Positions 55,826-64,000 of a DNA stretch of 64,000 nt are shown in pieces (position 1 is the stretch's first letter; each line of letters opens with the position of its first letter). The notes under the pieces were generated by a model, which was not told the origin of the DNA, searched no databases, and saw nothing but the letters and a program-made list of their open reading frames with translations. The stretch comes from Saururus chinensis (taxonomy: Eukaryota; Streptophyta; Magnoliopsida; Piperales; Saururaceae): NCBI GenBank assembly GCA_035235625.1, contig CP141150.1, positions 3,596,001 to 3,660,000 on the forward strand, given 5' to 3'. The translations under genes and the position numbers were made by a program.

Positions 55826-56350
55826 AAGCTAATAGCGACATTTATAAACAAGCATATCTACTATAAATGTTATTTGTGACGCTTGTTTAAAAGCGTAGCG
55901 AATAGTTCTAAATTTTTATTTTTTTATTTTAAATTTATTACTATTAGGGATGCTTTTATTAAGCGTTGCTAATAGCATAATTATTAACAACATTTTTAAC
56001 AAGCGTCGCTATTGTTAAAACTATTAGTGATGCTTAAGAAAAAGCGTCACTAATAGTTATAATTTTTTTTAAAAAATAAATATCTTTTAGCGATGTTTAT
56101 TTAAAACATCGATAATAGCCTAACTAATTAGCGATGTTTATTAGAAAGTATCGCTAATATAGTTAGTATTAGTGACGCTTTAAATTAAGAGTCGCTAATA
56201 GATGACTATTAGCAACGCATATTATTATGTGTCACTAATAGTTAATTTTTTTGCGATGATTTGGTATGCCTCGCAAGTAGTGGTTTTTAACGACACTTTT
56301 GTTTATGTCGCTAATAAATGTGTCACTAATAGTACATTTTTGTTGTAGTG
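55826..56350. repeat. right sub-terminal and terminal CACTA repeats
   Basis: About eight paired motifs of the type TTAGCGATGCTT / AAGCGTCGCTAATA, each pair able to fold back, ending TTTTTGTTGTAGTG at 56,350. The terminal 50 bp resemble the inverse of the left end at 29,346. Confidence 0.75.
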
Positions 56351-58284
56351 CCTTGGTTAGAAACATGACCCCTATGTTTTGTTAAAGCTTCCTCAAGGCT
56401 ATGGTGGTAGAGGTTGATGGATCATGGGGAACAAGGGGTAGAGTGGTAGGAACTGGTGTGGGGTGGAGACAGGGGAAGAAAGAGAAAGGAGAAGATGTAA
56501 TTGTGGCCCTCACATTTTAATCTGACGGCCATTATTCCCTCTCCTACATAAACTTATGTTTACAATTAGTTAAAGGTTGAGTGGAGTCTAACAATAAATA
56601 CCTCCTACTCTTATTTATGGTTTCCATTTGTCATGTGGGTGCTAATTATCCTGTTCACTTACTATCCTTTGTTTTAACAATAGAAATTATATCTAAAATT
56701 TTAAAATGTCTCCCTTACAGGTGGTTGAGGAGGCACTAGTTAGCTTAAAGGCCATGGTAAAGCAAGAACACCCAAAGCATCGAGGTTCACCCTGGTAATA
56801 TCATAGATAGAAAATGAGAAGTGTTCCATAGCTATTAATAGCTAATGCCCATTTTTTCATATTTATGATTATCATCAATATTTTTGGCAATTTATTATGG
56901 GCTTCACCGGGAATATTTTTTTTAAGGTATTAATGAGCAAAATTCCTCCTCATTTTATTATTTTTTTGTCATATATGTATAAAGTTTACTTGCGAAGTGT
57001 TCAAAATATGAAGTTGCTTGAAGGTTAGAGGGTGTATTGTTCATTATTAGTAGACAAAAAAAGAATCGACACTATGCCTCATGACAAAGGCTAGATAGGC
57101 AAAAGATGGTTATTTTAACTGTATAGAGTCACAACAACTTTGCATTTTTTTAATCTTTTTTTCCTATTATTTTTTTAGAAAAATCTTAGGTTGTACAAAT
57201 TGTTCAAGCAGAGGCTACATAAAGGTAAATAGCATGACAATTTTCTCGTTGATTTGATATATTTTTTTAAACTTCTCTTGTTGCCTTGGGGAAGTCATTC
57301 TAATGAAGTTCACCTTACAACGATTTTTACTAGAGTCAATTATGGAGCAATTTTGTAACTTACCTTATATTAAAGTAAGTTTGTAGTTTCATGAAATTTC
57401 TCTGTATTAAAGCAATGTTATAGGTTCAACTTGGCCAAACCTTGTATGTATAATGGACCCATCTTTACCCTGGAACTAATTTCTCATCTCAACCCATTAA
57501 CATTGGCTGCATGTCTTGATAATGAACTTCATACTCCATTATAGGTTGTCAATGATCTCTTTATGAGCAGAAAATATATATCCAATTGGAAATTTTGTAC
57601 TCCCTCTTTCCTAAATCAATAGCTTTATTTGGCAAAAAAAAATTGTTCCATATTAATAGCTCTATTTTATTTAATCTAAGTGGTTGGGTACCTAACATAA
57701 GTACCACAAGCTTATTTTGCCATGTCTTAAAAGTGGGTTTCATCATTTGATAAAAACCAACTATGTTTTCAAATGTAGCTATTAATACAAGATAGGGAGT
57801 AATTTTTATTGAATAGTGAGACCCACATGAAAAATAGTTAAAATTTTCAAGTATCAAAACAAAGAAGAAAGAAGAATATGTCATATCGGCACTTGGAGAT
57901 GACACATATTTAAGTTTTCCCTTTGGTAGCTTATTTAAATAGATTTAGGTAATAATTGTTGTTGAATATTACAACTTTGAAACCGTATCGCTTTTATTTT
58001 TTAACGCAAAACATAGAAGGATAAACAAAGAAATGAGTCTAGTCCGCGTGGAATCATTCTAATCATAAAATTTTTAGGCCAACAATGTTGCATTTGGTAT
58101 AAACTAGGTAGAAGTAGAAAGTAAAAATAACAATAAAGAGACAGTTCGTGTCGTCAAATAGTCGAACACAGTCATAGTCAAACTATAAACGGTCAGTGTT
58201 TGACCGTGACCACCATGATCGAATGGCCAATTACCACCCCTTCTCTAATAACAGAACCGTATCCTTTAATAGGGAAAATTATTT
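56351..58284. other. gene-free region with one MITE
   Basis: AT-rich; no protein-like frame is recognised. It contains the MITE at 57,599-57,801. Confidence 0.5.
57599..57801. mobile_element. MITE (CTCCCTC/TTAATAGCT family)
   Basis: TCCCTCTTTCCTAAATCAAT at the left and ACAAGATAGGGAGTA at the right are inverted relatives. The internal phrase GTGGGTTTCATCATTTGATA is the inverse of the equivalent part of 23,342-23,543. Confidence 0.65.
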
Positions 58285-58875
58285 AAATAATATTAAAAAA
58301 ATAATTACTGATTTGGACCACTTTGAGAAATATTTCTCAAAGCTGTGCTCCTCTTTGCTACGTAGGCGCTAGCCAACCAGCTGCAGCCTGCGTAGCTTTT
58401 GTTTTTTATTTGTTAAGTTGATTTCGTCATTCTAAAGGACAAAACCGAGTCAAGTTATAATATTGTTGAACCGATTTCGTCCTTTAGAAGGATGAAATCA
58501 ACTTAAGTTGATTTCGTCCTTCTAACGGACGAAATCGCGATGAGAGCGGAAGCCAACCCTTTCAAACGGATGAAATCAGCTTCGTTTATTGCGAAAGTGG
58601 TTAAGTGTCGCGAGTTCGTATGTTAAAAGGACGAAATTAGCTTAAGTTGGTTTCATCCTTCTAAAGGACGAAATCAGTTCAATAATATTATAACTTGACT
58701 TGGTTTCATCCTTTAGAAGGATGAAATCAACTTAAAGCTGATTTCGTCTTTCTAACGGACGAAATCAACTAAAAAAACAAAAAAAAAGCCACACGTGGCA
58801 AAAAAGAACACTGTTTTGAGAAATATTTTCCAAAGTGGTCCAAATCAATAAAAAAATATTAATATTTTTTAAATA
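58285..58875. mobile_element. foldback element built of stacked palindromes
   Basis: Outer inverted repeats: ATTTGGACCACTTTGAGAAA (58,311-58,330) is answered near 58,826-58,845 (CCAAAGTGGTCCAAAT). Between them lie six 27-bp palindromes with half-site GATTTCGTCCTTTA or a variant, at 58,430, 58,473, 58,510, 58,649, 58,702 and 58,740, arranged in mirror symmetry about 58,595. So each palindrome is itself paired with a partner on the other arm. No coding. It resembles a MITE or foldback transposon; the family is not recognised. Confidence 0.7.
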
Positions 58876-58879
58876 TATT

Positions 58880-60240
58880 TTTTTTATTCTTAAATACATT
58901 TCATTCTAGCAAGACTTTTTTTGCAAACATTATTAGTGAGGGTGCCGAGTCTGCATTACACCATTTTCATATGTACCAGTCTAGATATCAAAATTATTAC
59001 CATATTTATCAAAATTATAACCCTATTAAATGAGTCTATGACCCCTTTTAATGGCGATTAATCTTCTTTAGTCCAATCTCCTCTGGTCACCCAACACTCT
59101 GAGAGAAACATATTTGGGTCTGCATGTGGCCGTTGATAGCTATGTTGGTTGACTATGAGAATGGCATCATTGAATCAGAATGCTAACTTTGAAAGCAATT
59201 CACTGCCACTGGTTTATTAATCTGCTTACAGTGGCCAACTTTACGTGGGAGAAATGACTCTGAAAGCTATGTTGGAACAGCCGGTCGGGGGTGGCTAATC
59301 CACTTATTTTTTTTGGGTAATCCTGTTCAACTGATCTTTTGTCCGGCCATCCCAAAATCTACATAGCCCAATTCTATCAAATTTTTACTCACTCCCCTAA
59401 CCAGAACACTCATTGATCTTAACGCTCTCTTAGTCTTATAATAAGTGCATAATTTCCTTTTTTAAAATAAATTATTAAAAAAATCACTTTACCACCACTC
59501 AACCCTCTCCAACACCGATGCCTCAGTAATGACCATGCTTCACCTTCCTAACATGCCCTACATCCCCCTCCCATAAGCCGGCTGGGCCGCCGCCCTGACA
59601 GCGGTGATGCCAAAATGGTCAACTTTCTTGCTTATGGTTCATGGTGACCCCATTTTGGCACTGCATGTGATGCTATGTAATATCCCCAGCCTTTTGGCAC
59701 ATAGGCAGAAATTCTAAAATGGCAGGATGGGCTTCTTGGGTTCCTTCTCCCCAACCTCTTACACTGGTTGGAGAGAAGGGGATGGAGAAAAGGAAAGCCC
59801 TCCCCCTTCTTGGTGTTTTTACCAGCACAGACTGTGAGGTTGTGGCCAAGTAGGATGATCCCACCTCGACCTCAACCTCCCTACTGGCTCGGAGGAGATG
59901 CTAGTGGAAGGGGAAGGGCCCGGGAAGTGGAGGGGGAGGAGGAAGTTTCACATTATATATTTTAAAACCTTTTTTTACATTAAAACAGTACTTTTTTTTC
60001 GTAAAAGAAAAATTATTTAAATATTATTATTGAAAAATTATACACTATTTATCCAAGATTAAATACATAACCACTTGAATTGAATAAAATAAATTTATTA
60101 ATATAAAATAAACATTTTTTGTCAAATGAAGTTGTTAATGTGGAACAAAAAGAGTGTACTATTTCGGAAGAGATTAAAATATTTATCAATTAGGTGTTTG
60201 GACTCATGTCATTCCGTCATGCAAGCGCCATCATGGCAGT
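58880..60240. repeat. duplicated segment, right copy (partner of 7,378-8,670 and 23,049-23,620)
   Basis: Continuous here from 58,900 to about 60,230, whereas the left copy is split by a CACTA end and by element C. About 180 bp (59,560-59,742) have no counterpart on the left. It gives the pre-insertion state of both sites. No gene. Confidence 0.75.
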
Positions 60241-61163
60241 TTGCATTTGTGTTTTTTTAATATTAATGGGTAAAATCGTTAAATGGGTAAATTCAACTTC
60301 AATTAAAGGTAAATATTTTTTTGCCGCTATGTACCAATCTAGGATTTTTATGTACTATGCTACTAACCTATTTCCTATAATGGTACTCCTATATACCACA
60401 ATAAAACCTTGTAAATATACAAGACGAGTCAGCCCCACTGGACTTCATCACTACCACTTCATGTAAACTTTGCGAAAAATTCACGTAGGCGTAGGCTTTG
60501 GTTGTTGTGCTTGAACTTATGTGTTGGGTGTCACTTGTGATAATACCTGGTAAATATTTTTCTGTCTCCTTTAAAATTATATATATTTATTTAAATACTA
60601 ATTTTTGAGTAATTTCTCTAAATTAAATTACCATGTCTAAAGTATGCTCGAGGTGTGATATTTGTGTTTCCAATATAAATTGTAAAATTCAAACCATTAT
60701 ACTCATAATAACCGATCAAAAATATAAGTCCTATGCTAGGATACATGTCAAATTGCATGCCCAACAACCATATGGAAATAATTGACCACGACTGAAAAAA
60801 CTTAGATATTATCCATATGCTTCTTCGCGCCAAAGTTGGAAAGTGGAGAATTTTGGTATCTTATGTGAAGCAGTTGCCTCGCACATGTGATGCTCTTCAA
60901 GCACAAATATTTTCCCCTTCTTCCCAAATCCCTGCTTAATACAAATCCTACCACCTAATTTACATATCAGGGTTATATATATATTGAATAGCTTCATTTG
61001 GCCAAACAAATATGTTCCATATTAATAGCTTCATTTTATTAAATTTAAGTAGTTCGGTATTTAAAAAAGAGTATGATAAATTTATTTCTCCTTCTCTTAC
61101 TTTTATTAGATGTGGGTTTCACTATTTAATGAAAAATCATTTTTTTTCCAAATGCAACGGAGG
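60241..61163. other. gene-free region with MITE 60,982-61,168
   Basis: AT-rich; one 90-codon frame (60,194-60,466) has hydrophobic stretches but no recognisable family. The MITE at 60,982-61,168 shows CCATATTAATAGCTTCATTT and GATGTGGGTTTCACTATTTA as in the 57,599 copy, and ends GGAGGGAGTA. Confidence 0.45.
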
Positions 61164-61289
61164 GAGTATTTGTCATAAATTGCTTGGCAACAACTAATAA
61201 GTGGGGAGTATTTGTTATAAATTGCTTGGCAACAACTAATAAGTGGGGAGTATTTGTTATAAATTGCTTAACAACAACTAATAAGTGAA
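61164..61289. repeat. 42-bp tandem repeat, three copies
   Basis: Units begin GAGTATTTGT at 61,164, 61,206 and 61,248, with CTTGGCAACAACTAATAAGT in the first two and CTTAACAACAACTAATAAGT in the third. The first unit starts at the right end of a MITE. Confidence 0.9.
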
Positions 61290-62474
61290 GAAGCCACACA
61301 AAGATGCTACAACAGATATGTGAAGAAGAAGAGTACTTGGTGGTCCAAAATGTAAATTTGTATTTTTCTAGTAGGTCTATGTAAGGATGCCGTTGGGATG
61401 AGTTTTAAAAACCAAACCCGACCCATTAAGGTCAGGTTTTTCTATATACCCGATCCAAGTAGTATCCGTAGGTCTTGTCTATTCACCTCATTCTTGCAAT
61501 AAAAGGCACAAGATGAAACCAATCTCCACGAACACAAAAGTGGAATTTTTATCAGGACCAAAGGTGTAAATTTGATAAAGCTCAATGATGGAAGGCTAAT
61601 TGCGCACCACGTTGAAAGCCAACGAACAGAAGATGATAATTTTTCTTAAAAAAACAATGTGAATGTGCTTAGAGAAATAACTCATAATATTGCATCAGTA
61701 AATGCAATGAGAAAGTATTATAATAGCTTTTAATTTTTCTCCGTCCCAGTTCGCCTTATTTTTGTCATCAGATTTAAAGAACTGTTTGTACAACATAAGA
61801 TTTACCGAAGTCCTGCCAGAAGGTTTTGTAGAGCAATTTTTTGCTCAAGGATAGATTTTCTCAGTAAGAAATACACCGTGTAAGAGATTCCTTATTTAGA
61901 AGGGGGAAGAGATGCACTACTTCGAATGTAGTGCTATGATTCAAAATTATACATTATAGATGAAAAACATTGGAGAAAGTTAAATTATAATATGTAAATT
62001 AACAGACTCCAAAAGCAATATCATGAAAAAAATTAAATTTGCAATGAGAACACATTAATGTCATTATATTCAAATATTCGAAAAGGATGACTTTTTAACT
62101 ATCCAAATGTGGCAATGCATTAGTGGAAGAAATTTTACAGTGAAATCCATAAAGCAAATCTTCAACTTCCAAAAAAATTACTGATTCCCATTGATAACTC
62201 ATTTTAGCAACCCCCCAACAGCCATTCACTAAAACATAGAGCTCAAAAAACAGAGCTGAATTTGATAAGAATGAACACAACAGTTTAAATTTTTACAGCT
62301 ATAACAAAAGAAGTAACAGAACAACAAATGTATACCAACAGAGAAAAGGCAAACAATGAATGAAGCAGGCAATCTCGAGGCTGATGCCGCCGACACCATC
62401 TCCTCGACCAGCCTAAGCTCACCTCATGATCCAGGATTATGAGCCGCATATAGCCTGTGTCGCAAAACAAAAGG
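61290..62474. repeat. spacer copy 6 and 3' flank of NB-LRR gene 2
   Basis: Blocks B and C of the cluster spacer occur at 61,620-61,890 (CAGTTCGCCTTATTTTTGTC, CAGTAAGAAATACACC). The remaining 580 bp to the stop codon of NB-LRR 2 would be its 3' untranslated region and flank. No gene. Confidence 0.5.
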
Positions 62475-64000
62475 CTAAAATCTAATTGGACGTGGAACTG
62501 ACAAGTGAATTCCAAAAGTCGTCTCAATGAAGGACTTGAAGCCGTCGTCTTGCCACAAGATTGTATCCCACCACTCTTGGGTACCCACAATTGTACCTGC
62601 TTTGAGTGTCTTGTTGCTCATTAGACCTCGTGGTAGCTCTTTCAACTCCAAACAATCATATAAAATAAACTGTGTGAGTGAAGGAAATAAGACAGTATCC
62701 CTACATATGTTCTTTAGTTTGCTAAGATATTGGATTCTCGTATATTTGAGATTAGGTAAACAAATATGCCCTTCTTTCACTTCTTCATCTACCTTAATCA
62801 ACTCTTCCATCTCACCAGAATCAATTGTGAGCTCCACGAGGCCTTGAAGATGTTGAAGCCCAAATATGTATTTGAGGGAGTCGCAGCGGAAGATATCCAG
62901 CTTCCAAAGATTTTGGAGGTTTGTTTGACCTACTTGGAACTTTTTTAACGTGGAGCACCATGATATTTTGAGCTCTCGAAGTCTAGAAAGGCACGAGCTT
63001 GTACAAACTATAAATTCCTCAAGTGGAACCTTGTCAATATTCAGCAATGACAATTTGTCCATATACTGAAGTGCCGACAACAACTCATTCACGACGGTAA
63101 AGGGACAACACTTCATACTTAAACGTCTTAGGGAGTCAGATAATTGCCTAAGATCACTTCTAAAGTCAACCTGATCTGATTCCAACAATTCCTCAAACTC
63201 TAGAGACAAGATTTCCAGCTTTCTCAGGTTTACAAGCTCCACGGTGAATTCTTTGGGACATGGAATAATCTCAAGTCTTCTCAGCTCAACAAGTTGTCCC
63301 ATGGTTTCAGGAAGCTCTATGAGGTCATAATTACTGTACAAATCTAGTACCACCAACTTAGTTAAATTTCCTATCTCTCTCGGCAATGCTTTTAGGTTGG
63401 TATCATTTACACAAAGAAATCTCAACTCAAGCAGTTGCCCAATTGCCGCTGGAAGGTCAAGAAATTTAACACCTGTCAATTCTAGGACTCTTATTTTGCA
63501 CACAGATTTGAAGAAGTCATTGAATATGTTGATTTCTTGTTTCCAACAATTGAAAATCAAAGTGCTCAGATTGTGGCAAACAAGTTGTTCAGGTAATTCG
63601 ACTCCTTGCAATGCAAAAATCCTATGGGCCTCTCTCCACCTATCTGCTGTTTGTAATTTTGACAATTGACAACCACCATGTACAAAGAAATTCAACTTAA
63701 ATTTGGAAGAAATCCATAATCCCATGTCTCGTATGACATCATGCATCCTTAGGCAGTCATTATCCGATTGTTCTAATAGGCATGCAGTCAGCAAGGTTCC
63801 AATGACATCATATCCTCTATTAAGTGCTTCCACAAAACTTCCATTCATGGCCAAAAACCCTTCCGCAATCCAAAACTCAATAAGTTCACTTGATTCTATT
63901 GCTTTATCCTCTGGGTATAAGCAACAGTACAAGAAACAATCCTTTTCTCCATGCTCCGGGAGAGTATCATAGCTGAGTTTCAAGCAAGCATACAAATTCT
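62475..64000 (-). CDS. NB-LRR resistance gene 2 (RPS2-like), C-terminal part, runs off the window
   Basis: The frame is open to the window edge: before the Leu codon at 63,995 the next codon is Asn, giving NLYACLKLSYDTL as in gene 1, so the true start lies beyond 64,000. Visible parts: RNBS-D CFLYCCLYPED, FWIAEGFL, MHD motif MHDVIRDMGLW near 63,746, then roughly 13 leucine-rich repeats (LPAAIGQLLELRFL, LPREIGNLTKLVVLDL, LPETMGQLVELRRL and others), and a C-terminal LKELPRGLMSNKTLK with WWDTILW. There is no stop or frameshift in 507 codons. It is a clear paralogue of gene 1, same strand, about 14 kb away, and the better candidate for a working immune receptor. The repeats would govern recognition; the MHD motif helps hold the nucleotide-bound off state. 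Confidence 0.93.
   Translation of the reverse strand, partial: NLYACLKLSYDTLPEHGEKDCFLYCCLYPEDKAIESSELIEFWIAEGFLAMNGSFVEALNRGYDVIGTLLTACLLEQSDNDCLRMHDVIRDMGLWISSKFKLNFFVHGGCQLSKLQTADRWREAHRIFALQGVELPEQLVCHNLSTLIFNCWKQEINIFNDFFKSVCKIRVLELTGVKFLDLPAAIGQLLELRFLCVNDTNLKALPREIGNLTKLVVLDLYSNYDLIELPETMGQLVELRRLEIIPCPKEFTVELVNLRKLEILSLEFEELLESDQVDFRSDLRQLSDSLRRLSMKCCPFTVVNELLSALQYMDKLSLLNIDKVPLEEFIVCTSSCLSRLRELKISWCSTLKKFQVGQTNLQNLWKLDIFRCDSLKYIFGLQHLQGLVELTIDSGEMEELIKVDEEVKEGHICLPNLKYTRIQYLSKLKNICRDTVLFPSLTQFILYDCLELKELPRGLMSNKTLKAGTIVGTQEWWDTILWQDDGFKSFIETTFGIHLSVPRPIRF

Larger units (their letters stand above)
29346..56350. mobile_element. composite CACTA-like structure enclosing element A and NB-LRR pseudogene 1
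   Basis: The left terminus is CACTACAACAAAACTGG and the right terminus ...TTTTTGTTGTAGTG is its inverse. The similarity continues inward (ACACATTTATTAGCGACA on both), so both ends belong to one family. Inside each end are motifs of the type TTAGCGACGCTT/AAGCGTCGCTAA, then long purine (left) and pyrimidine (right) tracts with hairpin modules, so the arms mirror each other. The mirrored arms stop near 44,850 and 53,325. Without element A the structure would be 15.2 kb. The adjacent 3-bp words (GAA on the left, CCT on the right) do not match, so a single insertion is not proven, and no CACTA transposase is present. Confidence 0.5.

Noticed and set aside
60194..60466. 90-codon frame with hydrophobic stretches
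   Set aside because: AT-rich sequence next to a MITE readily gives hydrophobic residues; no signal peptide logic, family or conserved copy is seen.

Overview
The window is plant nuclear DNA, almost certainly from an angiosperm. It carries two RPS2-like (coiled-coil-class) NB-LRR resistance genes on the minus strand, Ty3/gypsy chromovirus retrotransposons of the Tekay/Del type, an RTE-type LINE, CACTA-type ends and many MITEs. No species can be named from the sequence. I see no rRNA, tRNA, CRISPR, bacterial or organellar genes. Only the two NB-LRR loci look like host protein genes; everything else with coding potential is transposon-derived or unrecognised.

Layout. 1-8.7 kb: three decayed copies of a spacer unit that also occurs beside the NB-LRR genes, then a segment (7.38-8.67 kb) duplicated at 58.9-59.6 kb and split by a CACTA left end. 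8.7-23.05 kb: nested retrotransposons. A decayed minus-strand gypsy element (C) contains a separate solo LTR in its left LTR and is interrupted by a second Tekay-like element (B, 14.26-22.77 kb) whose 3' LTR is cut short. 23.05-26.7 kb: continuation of the duplicated segment, an LTR relic split by a non-autonomous hAT, and spacer copy 4. 26.7-29.3 kb: gene-free.

29.35-56.35 kb: matching CACTA-type termini in inverted orientation enclose about 27 kb. The left arm holds a complete Tekay element (A, 29,553-41,336, 5-bp target duplication CTAAT), which carries a 3.3-kb solo LTR in its integrase (35,565-38,880, target duplication CGACT). After A, the left arm continues as GA tracts and hairpin modules to about 44.85 kb; the mirror-image right arm (CT tracts and hairpins) runs from 53.3 to 56.35 kb. 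Between the arms lies an 8.5-kb core with NB-LRR pseudogene 1 (46.0-48.55 kb), its upstream spacer (copy 5), an unrecognised exon-like stretch and a LINE fragment. 56.35-64 kb: MITEs, a foldback element made of stacked palindromes, the second copy of the duplicated segment, a 42-bp triple repeat, spacer copy 6, and the C-terminal part of NB-LRR gene 2, which runs off the window.

How it fits together: this looks like a tandem NB-LRR cluster whose spacers were duplicated and then filled by transposons. The points most worth following are (1) the NB-LRR pseudogene in the core of a CACTA-like inverted-repeat structure, (2) a conserved acidic ORF between the primer-binding site and gag in both Tekay-like elements, with SUMO-interaction-like motifs and a zinc-knuckle trace, (3) the strong bias to TGA among in-frame stops of element A, suggesting methylation-driven decay, and (4) the hierarchical palindromes of the foldback element at 58.3-58.9 kb.
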